A stretch of 64,000 bases of DNA from Arsenicibacter rosenii (GCF_001870735.1 NZ_MORL01000004.1:1-64000), one strand, 5' to 3'. Positions 1 to 8,080 are shown, counted from the stretch's first letter. Notes: generated from the letters alone by a model not told the origin. Program-made: numbers and translations.

Positions 1-287
1 GATTAACTATCTCGCAACTTGGATTAATTGCTACTGATTTTCTTTAATAGTACGCCGGTCGGCGACCGGCTAACGTGCGGCCGTGGGTTACACTACGACC
101 AACGGGGTGAGCCGTGATGATGTAGCCGGTAGTTTGGCCCGGACTGACGGGTATGAACTATATCCATCCGGAAGAATCATCAACGTAGTACAGAATTCTA
201 TCGAATTGATCCAATTTCCGGGTAAAAGGGCTTGGATATGTTTTCTCATATGAGTAAATTGAGAACCTATCTAAACCCCTCTGAACC
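1..287. other. Left-edge non-coding stretch
   Basis: No convincing gene is seen here. A plus-strand frame is open from base 3 to a TAA at 45-47, and could be the last 14 codons of a gene off the left edge, but it is too short to judge. There is a GC-rich hairpin (GCCGGTC 54-60 with GACCGGC 64-70) without a U-run, and a 10-bp palindrome CTCATATGAG at 245-254 about 33 bp before the first start codon. Confidence 0.4.
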
Positions 288-725
288 ATGAACATAAAAC
301 AAATCTTGCAGCGTAAGCCAATCAACACAATTTACTCGGTTAGTCCTGACGAATCGGTTTATCACGCTCTGGAGCTTATGGCCGAGAAAAACATTGGTGC
401 CGTACTGGTCATGGCCGATGGAAACCTGACGGGGATTTTCTCCGAACGGGATTATGCCCGCAAAGGGATTCTGATGGGCCGGGCCTCCAAAGAAACGCAC
501 ATTCATGAGGTAATGACCAGCAAACTGATTACCGTCACGTCGACCGATAAGCTCGAAGACGCAATGCGGATCATGGCCGACAAGCACATCCGCCACCTGC
601 CGGTCGTTGACGAAGGCACGCTGATTGGTATCATATCCATCAATGACGTGGTGTCAACGATTATTAATGACCAGAAGGCACGAATTAATTCCCTTGAGAG
701 TTATATAACCGGTAGTATGTATTAA
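288..725 (+). CDS. CBS-domain protein (tandem CBS pair)
   Basis: This 145-residue protein is almost entirely two CBS motifs, about residues 8-65 and 73-130. The second half carries the usual pattern, with IMADKHIRHLPVVDEG followed by LIGIISINDVV. Paired CBS motifs fold into a Bateman module that binds adenine nucleotides and is usually regulatory. Stand-alone proteins of this length are common in Bacteroidota and proteobacteria, where their targets are mostly unknown. There is no membrane segment or signal peptide, so it should be cytosolic. The ATG at 288 gives the full first CBS motif. The next gene has its own -7 box, so this is probably a single-gene unit. The ligand and partner cannot be read from the sequence. 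Confidence 0.9.
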   Translation: MNIKQILQRKPINTIYSVSPDESVYHALELMAEKNIGAVLVMADGNLTGIFSERDYARKGILMGRASKETHIHEVMTSKLITVTSTDKLEDAMRIMADKHIRHLPVVDEGTLIGIISINDVVSTIINDQKARINSLESYITGSMY

Positions 726-800
726 AAACAGAAAAGCAGGTTACGGATCATGGCACATAATTCCGGGCGCATCAACTCTACGGAATTCATAATTCGTAAC

Positions 801-808
801 TATATTTG
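801..808 (+). promoter_or_regulatory. -7 promoter box TATATTTG
   Basis: TATATTTG matches the Bacteroidota primary sigma -7 consensus TAnnTTTG exactly. It lies 31 bp before the TTG at 839, the preferred start of the Nudix gene. It contains the TTG at 806, so that upstream codon would not be transcribed. No clear -33 TTG is present. Confidence 0.6.
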
Positions 809-838
809 TTTTTCTCTTTTTTAACCACCGGTATTATT

Positions 839-1336
839 TTGACTGAAATACTTGATAAACCCCGGCAAGAGGTTTTGAAATTATATGGCAACCGGCTCCG
901 TCTGCGCGTATGCGGCCTCTATCGCGAAGGAGATCGTCTGTTAATGGTTCGCCATCGTGGCATTGGCCCGACCGATACATTCTGGTGCCCTCCCGGCGGG
1001 GGTCCGCAGTTCGGGGAGGCAGCGCATGAAGCCCTCGTCCGTGAATTTGCGGAAGAAACCGGACTGAAAATTGCGGTTGGTGATCTGTTGTTCGTCAACG
1101 AGTTTATGCAGCCGCCTTTGCATGCGCTTGAATTATTTTTTGACGTAAAAAACCTGGGCGGCAGCATCCACCAGGGTTTCGACCCGGAAATGGGTGCCGA
1201 CGAACAAATCATTCAGGATGTGCAGATGATGCACTTTGAAGAAATCAAAGCCTACCCGCCCGAAGAAGTGCATACGCTCTTTCAACGGTGTGAGTCACTG
1301 GATGATGTCTTCCGCCTGAGCGGATACTTACACTAA
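839..1336 (+). CDS. Nudix hydrolase
   Basis: A cytosolic 165-residue Nudix-fold protein. The Nudix box is visible as GGGPQFGEAAHEALVREF followed by AEETGL, which fits GX5EX7REUXEEXGU with the metal-binding REFAEE core. Such enzymes split nucleoside diphosphates linked to another group; the substrate cannot be deduced. The frame is open from a TTG at 806, but that codon lies inside a -7 promoter box. The TTG at 839 (MTEILDKPRQEVLKLYG) is therefore preferred. The gene stands between the CBS gene and the DUF3822 gene, all on the plus strand, with gaps too large to require one operon. Confidence 0.88.
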   Translation: MTEILDKPRQEVLKLYGNRLRLRVCGLYREGDRLLMVRHRGIGPTDTFWCPPGGGPQFGEAAHEALVREFAEETGLKIAVGDLLFVNEFMQPPLHALELFFDVKNLGGSIHQGFDPEMGADEQIIQDVQMMHFEEIKAYPPEEVHTLFQRCESLDDVFRLSGYLH

Positions 1337-1398
1337 CCGGATTGCAACAGCCCGGCCGGAGCCAGGCTGTTGCAATCCTCTTTTTTGCCTGAATTATC

Positions 1399-2292
1399 GT
1401 GATCGCTACCGTGTCTACTTCACCAACTGTTGCTATTCGTCAGGAATCCTTTGATCCGGTTCTTGCCGAACAGGCGACACTGTGTCTCGAAGTATCAAAA
1501 GACCGGTTCCGGTTTGCCATGCTGGATAAGGCAGGGCTATGCGTCTGGCTGGAAGAGTTCATGTTTCCGTCGCTCCTGAATGATCGCGCACCGCATGACA
1601 TGCTGCCGGCTATTTTTGAGCAGCATCAGATCCTGTCACACGGCTCATGGCGACAGGTGCTGGTTTCGGTGAACTCCCCCTCGTTTACCCTTATTCCCAA
1701 ACCCCTTTTCCGGAAAGAATACGCAGGCAGCTACCTGGCTTTTATGCGTGGCAGCGAACTGATGCCGCACGAGTTTCCGACCGCTTATCTGCACAGCCAC
1801 GACGATTGCTATGTGGTCTTCAACATGGATCATCAGCTCAGCGATTTTTTTTCCGCACAGTATCCGTTGCAGCAGTTATCGTTTGTGCACCAGACTAGTA
1901 CCATTCTGGAAGCCTCCCGCTTTTCTGACAACGCGAAAACAGGGCTGCGTCCGGTAATGACCTTATGCTTTGAGAATGAATTTGTGACTGTCATGCTCCG
2001 TCAGAACGGGCAGCTGAAATATGGGAACCGCTTCGGCTATAAAAACCCGGACGATCTGGTCTATTACCTGCTTTATCTGATCGCCGAACTACAGTTTACA
2101 CCGGATGTGTTAACCGCTTTTTTATTCGGTGAGCTAACGCCGTTCTCGGAAACGTACTCCCGGCTGGCGGCTTTTTTTCCTAACCTCCGTTTCGGCCATT
2201 CCCCTTCCCCGCTCCGGCTGGCACCGGGGTTTGACGAACTGCCCGACCACCGTTACCTGAGCCTGTACGGCCTCTGCCTCATCAGCCAATAA
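1399..2292 (+). CDS. DUF3822 family protein
   Basis: A 297-residue protein of the DUF3822 type, which is confined to Bacteroidota and commonly sits just upstream of coaD, as here. It has alternating beta-strand and helix patterns but no recognised catalytic motif, signal peptide or membrane span. The fold is thought to resemble the actin/ASKHA superfamily, but I cannot confirm that from the sequence. The start is a GTG at 1399; no ATG lies near the amino end. It is separated from coaD by 153 bp holding degenerate CTTTC/CACTC repeats. Its function is unknown. Confidence 0.7.
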   Translation: MIATVSTSPTVAIRQESFDPVLAEQATLCLEVSKDRFRFAMLDKAGLCVWLEEFMFPSLLNDRAPHDMLPAIFEQHQILSHGSWRQVLVSVNSPSFTLIPKPLFRKEYAGSYLAFMRGSELMPHEFPTAYLHSHDDCYVVFNMDHQLSDFFSAQYPLQQLSFVHQTSTILEASRFSDNAKTGLRPVMTLCFENEFVTVMLRQNGQLKYGNRFGYKNPDDLVYYLLYLIAELQFTPDVLTAFLFGELTPFSETYSRLAAFFPNLRFGHSPSPLRLAPGFDELPDHRYLSLYGLCLISQ

Positions 2293-2338
2293 ACGCCTGA
2301 TTACCTGAACGTTCGATCTGCTTTTTTACAGAATCATG

Positions 2339-2389
2339 CGTTTACGCCTTCGCTCTTTCGCTCATTCACTCGTTCACTCTTTACTCCCG
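2339..2389. repeat. Degenerate CACTCTTT/CGCTCTTT repeat
   Basis: The DUF3822-coaD spacer contains CGCTCTTTCGCTCATTCACT followed by CGTTCACTCTTTACTC, a loose repeat of 8-9 base words. The same word family appears as AAAGAGTGAAAGAGCG near 28.8 and 29.7 kb and in inverted form at 34.1 kb. Confidence 0.5.
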
Positions 2390-2445
2390 CCTGTAGGTTT
2401 GTAGTTTTTTTCTTCGCTAATTCGCCGACACATTCATGTGAGTCA

Positions 2446-2910
2446 ATGAAGCGAATCGCACTTTTCCCGGGCTCTTTCGACCCGTTCACCAAAGGGCACG
2501 AAGACATCGTTCTGCGCGGCCTGAATCTGTTCGACGAAGTCGTTATCGGTATTGGCCGTAATGCGAATAAGCAACGCTATTTCGGGCTGGAACTCATGCA
2601 GCAACTGATTGAAGAAACATTCAGGGAGTACCCGGCGGTCAGGGTTGTGTCGTATGATGACCTGACCGCTAATGTCGCCCGCGAGCTGGGTGCCCGCTTT
2701 CTATTACGCGGGTTACGGAATACCACCGATTTCGAATACGAAAACGGCATTTCGCAGGTAAACCGGTATATCTACGAAGATGTAGAAACGGTTTTTCTGA
2801 TTACCTCTCCCCATCTGGCTCCGATCAGTTCGAGTATCATCCGGGATTTACACCGGTATCATAAAAACATCGATAATTTTTTGCCGTATAATATTGATCA
2901 AAAAAAATAA
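2446..2910 (+). CDS. coaD: Phosphopantetheine adenylyltransferase
   Basis: CoaD transfers AMP from ATP to 4'-phosphopantetheine to give dephospho-CoA, the fourth step of coenzyme A synthesis. The 154 residues match the usual bacterial length. The nucleotidyltransferase signature is near the start (PGSFDPFTKGH, the (T/H)xGH motif), followed by RNANKQRYF, LLRGLRNTTDFEYE and ISSSIIR near the end, all standard CoaD blocks. The ATG at 2446 places the signature at its normal distance from the amino end. The stop codon lies inside the stem of a hairpin shared with the convergent Nudix gene. Cytosolic and expected to be essential. Confidence 0.97.
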   Translation: MKRIALFPGSFDPFTKGHEDIVLRGLNLFDEVVIGIGRNANKQRYFGLELMQQLIEETFREYPAVRVVSYDDLTANVARELGARFLLRGLRNTTDFEYENGISQVNRYIYEDVETVFLITSPHLAPISSSIIRDLHRYHKNIDNFLPYNIDQKK

Positions 2911-2932
2911 GCGGTGTTTCCACCGCTTATTT
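2905..2932. terminator. Bidirectional terminator shared by coaD and Nudix gene
   Basis: AAATAAGCGGTG (2905-2916), loop TTTC, CACCGCTTATTT (2921-2932) make a perfect 12-bp stem. A-tracts before it and T-tracts after it let it work in both directions. The coaD stop (2908-2910) and the opposite-strand Nudix stop (2927-2929) lie in opposite arms and pair with each other. Confidence 0.85.
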
Positions 2933-3598
2933 TGATAACGATTCGATCACATACCGGATCGAGCTAAACGAATTGGTCAAGGCCATCTGCGTTTGTCTGG
3001 CATCCAGCCAGGCTAGTTTTTCAATGTCTTCTTCTTCCTGCGGCGCCATTTTCCGGTCATCGACACAGGTCATCCGGTACCATTTGGTCCGTTTCAGAAT
3101 CCGGTTACCGTTCAGCGTATAGGTATGCCAGGTGGTACAGATTTTTTCTTCGATCTCCACACGGACACCGGTTTCTTCTTCCACCTCCCGCATCGCTCCT
3201 TCCTGAGAGGATTCCCCGTCGTCGAGTTTGCCTTTGGGCAGATCCCAAACACCCCGGCGGAACATCAGCAGCATCCGGGTGCCCTTAAAGACCACGCCGC
3301 CCGCTGCTTTTACCACTTTATATAATGCCTTGAAACGGTCCTCTACCGCCTCTTTGTCCATACAGACAAGCGTGACAGACAGCAGCTGTGAGGCATCGCC
3401 GTTCTGGAGTAAACTGTTCAGCTTTTCAGCCGTAGACGGAGTTGCATTCAGGAGAAGCAAGTGACCCTGTAAGGCACTTTCTTTCAGAATACCCAGTCGG
3501 ACATCGATTACCTTATCAAAATAATCGTGGCTCTCGAGCCGGTCAGTTGCATTACGCCCAATAATTCGAATGGGCCGGTCGTCAATAAAGACAATCAT
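2927..3598 (-). CDS. Nudix hydrolase with amino-terminal extension
   Basis: About 223 residues. The carboxy half, from about residue 95, is a Nudix domain with the complete box GKLDDGESSQEGAMREVEEE then TGV. The first 90 residues carry no catalytic motif and resemble the amino region of Cytophagales Nudix proteins encoded near coaD and pyrE. The frame continues upstream to an ATG at 3652, but the second methionine (MIVFIDDRPIRII, 3598) begins right at a beta-strand typical of the family and is preferred. It is convergent with coaD, sharing a terminator, and divergent from the CNNM gene. The substrate is unknown. Confidence 0.85.
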   Translation of the reverse strand: MIVFIDDRPIRIIGRNATDRLESHDYFDKVIDVRLGILKESALQGHLLLLNATPSTAEKLNSLLQNGDASQLLSVTLVCMDKEAVEDRFKALYKVVKAAGGVVFKGTRMLLMFRRGVWDLPKGKLDDGESSQEGAMREVEEETGVRVEIEEKICTTWHTYTLNGNRILKRTKWYRMTCVDDRKMAPQEEEDIEKLAWLDARQTQMALTNSFSSIRYVIESLSK

Positions 3599-3753
3599 GT
3601 AGCGTGCGATTACAGCCTCCTCCTCTCTGCCGACGAAAAGGTTTGTTTCCATATGAACAAACTTATCTTCACAAATGGCCTGAGAGGCGGCTGAAAACTA
3701 GTTTTTGGGCAAATTTAGCAAAACCAACATTGTTGCATAGTTAGAACTTATGC

Positions 3754-3761
3754 TATTTTTG
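3754..3761 (+). promoter_or_regulatory. -7 promoter box TATTTTTG
   Basis: Exact match to TAnnTTTG, with a TTGTTG-like element around 3730-3735 about 20 bp upstream that could serve as the -33 box. It lies 24 bp before the GTG start of the CNNM gene, so the leader would be short. Confidence 0.65.
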
Positions 3762-3784
3762 CGTCAGGCCAATTCTCTCCCTTT

Positions 3785-5074
3785 GTGGAAATACTCATAA
3801 TACTCTTACTTACGATACTCAACGGCGTCTTCTCGATGTCTGAAATCGCCCTGGTATCCTCCCGACGATCAAAACTGGAAACCGCTGCCAAGAACGGCGA
3901 CCGGCGCGCTCAGGTGGCGCTTGATCTGGCTAACGCACCAAACCGCTTTTTATCAACCGTTCAGATCGGTATCACGCTGATTGGTATCTTACTGGGTATT
4001 TTCAGCGGTGACCAGCTGACGACGGACGTTCAGAGTTTCATCGCCCAAATTGATATCCTGCAACCTTACTCCCGCTCTGTTGCCGTTGTTGTAGTGCTGT
4101 TGATGCTAACCTATACGTCGCTGGTTCTGGGGGAGCTCGTTCCCAAACGGATTGGCTTGTCGAATCCGGAAGGCATTGCCAAAACCATGGCTGCGCCGAT
4201 GATTTTCCTCTCTAAGATTACCTCGCCCTTCATCAGCCTCCTGAGTGTTTCAAGCGACTTGCTGATTAAAGTTCTTCAGATTAAGCCAAACGAAAGCGCA
4301 GTTACCGAAGAAGAAATCAAAAGCCTTATTCAGGAAGGAACCACCGGCGGAGCAATCGAAGAGATTGAACAGGAAATTGTACAGAACGTGTTTCAGCTGG
4401 GCGACCGGCGCATTACGTCGCTGATGACCAACCGGCAGGAGATTGTATATCTCGACCTGGAAGAATCCGCCGAAGAAAATATCGAAAAAGTCATTCAGTA
4501 TAAACACTCGACCTATCCCCTCTGCAACGGCGGGGTTGATGAGGTGGTTGGCCTGATTTACTCAAAAGACCTGCTGGGAAAAGATCTGTCGACCGAAATC
4601 CTGCGCCTCGACTCGCTGAAGCGCGAGGTGCTGTACATTCCGGAAAACAACCGCGCCTACCAGGTACTCGAACGTTTCCGCGAACGGCGGCAATATGTGG
4701 GAATCATCGTCGACGAATATGGCGGTGTGCTGGGCATTGTTACCCTGAACGATATCCTGGACGCGCTCGTGGGGGATATTTCGGAAACCAGCGAATTCAA
4801 TTACGAAATACGGGAACGCGAAGATGGCAGCTTCCTGATTGATGCCCAATTGCCGTTTGATGAGTTTATCGAACACTTCGACATTACTCTGTCGGCTCAG
4901 ACCCGCCGCGACCTGACGGGGTTCGATACACTCGGTGGCTTTGCGCTGCATATCCTGAAGGATATTCCGCAGACCGGCGAAACCTTTACCTGGCATAATT
5001 ACCAGTTCGAAATTGTTGACATGGACAAGAGCCGGATCGACAAAATGCTGGTGAAGAAACTCTCTGAAGAATAA
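3785..5074 (+). CDS. CNNM/HlyC-CorC family membrane protein
   Basis: This 429-residue inner-membrane protein has the three-part layout of CNNM/CorC proteins. A DUF21 membrane domain covers residues 1-190, with several hydrophobic spans and the motif LVLGELVPKRIGL. A CBS pair follows at about 195-330, including VGIIVDEYGGVLGIVT. A CorC/HlyC carboxy domain runs from about 345 to 425. Characterised relatives export magnesium or cobalt, or help resist divalent metals; the older hemolysin name is historical. The start is GTG at 3785 just after a good promoter. pyrE follows 16 bp after the stop and is probably co-transcribed. Confidence 0.92.
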   Translation: MEILIILLLTILNGVFSMSEIALVSSRRSKLETAAKNGDRRAQVALDLANAPNRFLSTVQIGITLIGILLGIFSGDQLTTDVQSFIAQIDILQPYSRSVAVVVVLLMLTYTSLVLGELVPKRIGLSNPEGIAKTMAAPMIFLSKITSPFISLLSVSSDLLIKVLQIKPNESAVTEEEIKSLIQEGTTGGAIEEIEQEIVQNVFQLGDRRITSLMTNRQEIVYLDLEESAEENIEKVIQYKHSTYPLCNGGVDEVVGLIYSKDLLGKDLSTEILRLDSLKREVLYIPENNRAYQVLERFRERRQYVGIIVDEYGGVLGIVTLNDILDALVGDISETSEFNYEIREREDGSFLIDAQLPFDEFIEHFDITLSAQTRRDLTGFDTLGGFALHILKDIPQTGETFTWHNYQFEIVDMDKSRIDKMLVKKLSEE

Positions 5075-5090
5075 TCTAGTAGCGATTAGT

Positions 5091-5723
5091 ATGGATTCTA
5101 TAAAAAGTGAAGTTGCCCGCGCGCTCCTCGACGTAAAGGCGGTCCGGCTACGGCCACAGGAACCGTTTACGTGGAGTTCGGGCTGGAAGTCGCCGATTTA
5201 CTGCGATAACCGCATTACCTTGTCTTACCCGCCGGCCCGCACGCTGATCAAGCATGCGCTGGCTCAGGCTGTTCAGGAACATTTTCCTGAGGCTGATATC
5301 ATTGCCGGGGTGGCTACCGCCGGTATTCCGCAAGGCGTTCTGGTTGCCGATGCTCTGGCGCTTCCGTATTGTTATGTCCGGCCGGAACCGAAAAAACACG
5401 GTATGGGCAATCAGATTGAAGGCCGGATCGAGCAGGGTCAGAAAGTAGTGGTTGTAGAAGACCTGATTTCGACCGGTGGCAGTTCACTGAAAGTAGTCGA
5501 TGTGCTGCGTCAGGCCGGTGCAGAGGTACTGGGCATGGTGGCGATCTTCACCTACGGGTTTCCCGTGGCCGATCAGAACTTTACTGACAAAGCCGTTAAG
5601 CTCGTTTGCCTGAGCGATTATACCGCACTGCTGACCGAAGCCGCCGCCCTCGATTACATTTCTGAATCCGATATGGCGTCGCTGAATGCATGGCGTGAAA
5701 ATCCGGCGGTCTGGCAAGGCTAA
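5091..5723 (+). CDS. pyrE: Orotate phosphoribosyltransferase
   Basis: PyrE joins orotate to PRPP to make orotidine monophosphate in pyrimidine synthesis. The 210-residue length is typical. The PRPP loop reads VVVVEDLISTGGSS at about residues 121-134, and the upstream blocks YCDNR and GVATAGIPQG are those of bacterial PyrE. The flexible catalytic loop is seen as RPEPKKHGMGNQIEG. It follows the CNNM gene by 16 bp and lacks its own promoter box, so it is likely the second gene of an operon. A strong terminator closes the unit. Confidence 0.96.
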   Translation: MDSIKSEVARALLDVKAVRLRPQEPFTWSSGWKSPIYCDNRITLSYPPARTLIKHALAQAVQEHFPEADIIAGVATAGIPQGVLVADALALPYCYVRPEPKKHGMGNQIEGRIEQGQKVVVVEDLISTGGSSLKVVDVLRQAGAEVLGMVAIFTYGFPVADQNFTDKAVKLVCLSDYTALLTEAAALDYISESDMASLNAWRENPAVWQG

Positions 5724-5740
5724 CCCGCCAAACCGCATAG

Positions 5741-5777
5741 AAAAAAGAGGCATCACCTTCGGGGTTGCCTCTTTTTT
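5741..5777 (+). terminator. Rho-independent terminator after pyrE
   Basis: AAAAAAGAGGCA (5741-5752) pairs with TGCCTCTTTTTT (5766-5777) around a 13-base loop. The right arm ends in six T, giving a clear intrinsic terminator. Confidence 0.85.
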
Positions 5778-5872
5778 CGTTAAGGGCTGATTAACAGAAA
5801 TTTCATATACGGAATGGCCTTCCGCGGTAATTTTCCCGTAAGTTAGTGACCTGAATCTCATCTTTCCCCGAC

Positions 5873-6436
5873 ATGAATACCCAGCAAACCATGGCCGACA
5901 TTACCGCCCTGTTCGACCGGAACGGGCAGGAAGCCTATTATGGTGAAGACGTTACGCAACTGCAACACGCCCTTCAGTGTGCCCACCTGGCCGAACGGGC
6001 CGGGCTCGATGACGAGTTTATCATTGCCGCCCTGCTGCACGACATCGGCCATTTATTGCCATCGGACGTTGCCGAAGAGCATATGGATGGCTACGGCCGC
6101 GTCGACCATGAAAAGCTGGCGGCCGACTATCTGCGCGAACGGGGATTCTCCGAAAAAACCGCGCAGCTGATCGAGCACCATGTCAATGCGAAACGCTATC
6201 TGGTGGCAAGAAACCCCGATTACCTGGCCAACCTGTCGGAAGCCAGTCTGCAGACACTCACCTTTCAGGGTGGTCCCATGAGTCCGGAAGAAGCGGCGGC
6301 TTTCGAGCAGAATCCTTTTTTCCACGGTATTCTGCAAATGCGCCGCTGGGACGAACTGGCGAAAGATACCGACGCCCTGACGCCTTCCCTCGGGCATTAT
6401 CTTCAGGTGTGTGAACGCTTTCTGAATCAGGCATGA
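5873..6436 (+). CDS. PhnZ-like HD-domain oxygenase candidate
   Basis: A 187-residue HD-domain protein that reads like PhnZ/TmpB, the mixed-valence diiron oxygenases that cut the carbon-phosphorus bond of 1-hydroxy-2-aminoethylphosphonates. The pattern Y22-x-G-E25 with H32, H56-D57, H60, H79, H103 and K107 matches, in order and spacing, the metal- and substrate-binding residues described for PhnZ (Tyr24, Glu27, His34, His58, Asp59, His62, His80, His104, Lys108, from memory). No PhnY-like hydroxylase, transporter or phosphonatase is in the window, so the substrate is uncertain; homologues acting on other compounds are possible. The stop overlaps the start of the next, broken gene by four bases (ATGA), implying former translational coupling. 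Confidence 0.75.
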   Translation: MNTQQTMADITALFDRNGQEAYYGEDVTQLQHALQCAHLAERAGLDDEFIIAALLHDIGHLLPSDVAEEHMDGYGRVDHEKLAADYLRERGFSEKTAQLIEHHVNAKRYLVARNPDYLANLSEASLQTLTFQGGPMSPEEAAAFEQNPFFHGILQMRRWDELAKDTDALTPSLGHYLQVCERFLNQA

Positions 6437-7128
6437 AACGAATTTTTCAGGTACTAGCCGTCTGCGCCATAACGCCGGCTATGGCCCAAAAAACCTACCA
6501 GACGCTACAGGTTCCGGGACGTCATCAGTTCTGTCAGATCGACACCGGCGGACGCAGGGTCGTTTTACCGAGCGGCCGCCTGGTCACACCCGCCGGGAAC
6601 GGGTACGCACTACCAACGATCCTTTCAGACTGGCCATTGCCCCCGACGGCCGGCATGCAGTAACGCTTCACGACGGTGTTGTGACGGTCGTGGATCTGCC
6701 CACACTCAGACCAACGCGGGTACCGGACTACCGAAGACGATCCGCAGGGCGGTGTTGACCATATTGACGGGCATCGTTCGGTGTTGATGATGGCAGGCCC
6801 TTATGTAAAGCGCGGGTACGTGTCACACACCCACGGCAACTTCGGCTCCATTCTGAAGGTGATTTATAACACGCTGGGCGTGCCGTACGTCAATCAATAT
6901 GACCAGACGGCTTCGCTGTTGCAGGATTTTTTCACCGACAAACCGGATTATTCACCCTATACGGTTGTCTTGCCTGACAAACGCATCGTTGACCCTCAGA
7001 AAGTCATGAACCCATACGGCAAACCTTTTGACTGGTCAAACATTCAGACGGGCCCCAAAACCGGAGAAACAAAGATGGACGATCCGGCCGAACAGCGCGC
7101 CGAACACTATCGCCGGCAACAGAATTAA
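6433..7128 (+). pseudogene. Remnant of YncE/phosphoesterase-type secreted protein
   Basis: The start is intact: a signal peptide (MKRIFQVLAVCAITPAMA) and the beginning of a beta-propeller (VLPSGRLVTPAG). A one-base loss near 6611 shifts the frame; the continuing sense, read from 6612 in the third frame, is TNDPFRLAIAPDGRHAVTLH. Near 6722-6733 the reading jumps to the far end of the same family: DPQGGVDHIDGHRSVLMM, then HTHGNFGSILKVIYNTLGVP to a stop at 7128. Full proteins, a YncE-like propeller joined to an alkaline-phosphatase-fold domain, run to roughly 800 residues, so most of the middle, including the metal site, is gone. The first frame is coupled to the HD oxygenase gene by an ATGA overlap. 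Confidence 0.8.
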
Positions 7129-7136
7129 CCGGTTAT

Positions 7137-7209
7137 TGTCATACTTGAGCCGGCGAAGCATCTCTTCACGTTCAACGATACGAGATCCCTCGCCGGCTCA
7201 GGTATGACA
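7137..7209. repeat. Intergenic hairpin repeat, copy 1
   Basis: The left arm begins TGTCATACTTGAGCC (from 7137) and the right arm ends GGCTCAGGTATGACA (to 7209). The arms pair over about 25 bp with a few mismatches around a loop at 7165-7181. The palindrome AACCGGTT flanks both sides (7128-7135 and 7209-7216). A related perfect hairpin is at 32208-32284. It may also end transcription between the pseudogene and the convergent peptidase. Confidence 0.7.
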
Positions 7210-7219
7210 AACCGGTTGC

Positions 7220-8080
7220 TTACTGCAGATTCCGGTCTTCGCGGCTGTTGAAGGTGTCGCCCTGATTCAGATCACCGGTCTGGAAGCCTTTCTTAAACCA
7301 ATATACCCGCTGAGCCGATGTGCCGTGGGTGAAGGCGTCGGGAACCACATAGCCCTGTGTCTCTTTCTGAAGCCGGTCATCCCCGATGGCATTAGCGGCA
7401 CGCATTGCTTCTTCGATATCACCGTCTTCGACCGTTTTCAGTGTTTTCTGGGCGTAATGCGCCCACACACCGGCCAGAAAATCGGCCTGTAACTCCAGAC
7501 GAACCGATAATTTATTGTATTCGGCTTCGCTCACACGACCACGGGCATTGTTCACTTTTTCGAGAATGCCCCACTGATGTTGTATGTGATGCCCGACCTC
7601 GTGTGCCACCACATAGGCCATCGCAAAATCGCCGGGGGCGTTGAAGCGCTCCGTCAGCTCATCATAAAACGAAAGGTCGATGTATAACTTCTGGTCGGCA
7701 GGGCAGTAGAAAGGTCCCGATGCGGCAGAGGCCATGCCGCAACCCGATCGTGTCTGCCCCCGGAAAAGCACCATTATCGGTTTGGGATATTGCTCGCCCT
7801 GACCGGCAAACAGTTTGGTCCAGACATCTTCGGTATCGGCTAATACCACCTTAACAAATTTAGCGGCCTCGTCATCTGCCTGCGGGCCGGCCGGTGCTTC
7901 CGTCGCGACCTGATCAGACCCCGACTGATTGAATACCTGCGAGGGATCTCCGCCCAGCAGCATCACAATCAGGGCAATAACCAGTGTCCCGATACCGCCG
8001 CCGACCACCATTCCGGTTCCTCCGCCGCCGCCCCGGCGATCATCTACATTATCACTTTCACGTCTTCCTATCCAACGCAT
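7220..8080 (-). CDS. Neutral zinc metallopeptidase, YpfJ family
   Basis: A 286-residue membrane-anchored protein of the YpfJ/KPN_02809 putative neutral zinc metallopeptidase family. It opens with MRWIGRRESDNV, the family's typical amino end, then a glycine-rich stretch (DDRRGGGGG) and one membrane span (VVGGGIGTLVIALIVMLLGG). The zinc motif is HEVGHHIQHQWG (HExxH type), followed by LELQADFLAGVWAH, where the Glu/Asp could supply the third ligand. The frame is open to 8149, but the start at 8080 matches the family. The natural substrate is unknown. It is convergent with the pseudogene. Confidence 0.9.
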   Translation of the reverse strand: MRWIGRRESDNVDDRRGGGGGTGMVVGGGIGTLVIALIVMLLGGDPSQVFNQSGSDQVATEAPAGPQADDEAAKFVKVVLADTEDVWTKLFAGQGEQYPKPIMVLFRGQTRSGCGMASAASGPFYCPADQKLYIDLSFYDELTERFNAPGDFAMAYVVAHEVGHHIQHQWGILEKVNNARGRVSEAEYNKLSVRLELQADFLAGVWAHYAQKTLKTVEDGDIEEAMRAANAIGDDRLQKETQGYVVPDAFTHGTSAQRVYWFKKGFQTGDLNQGDTFNSREDRNLQ

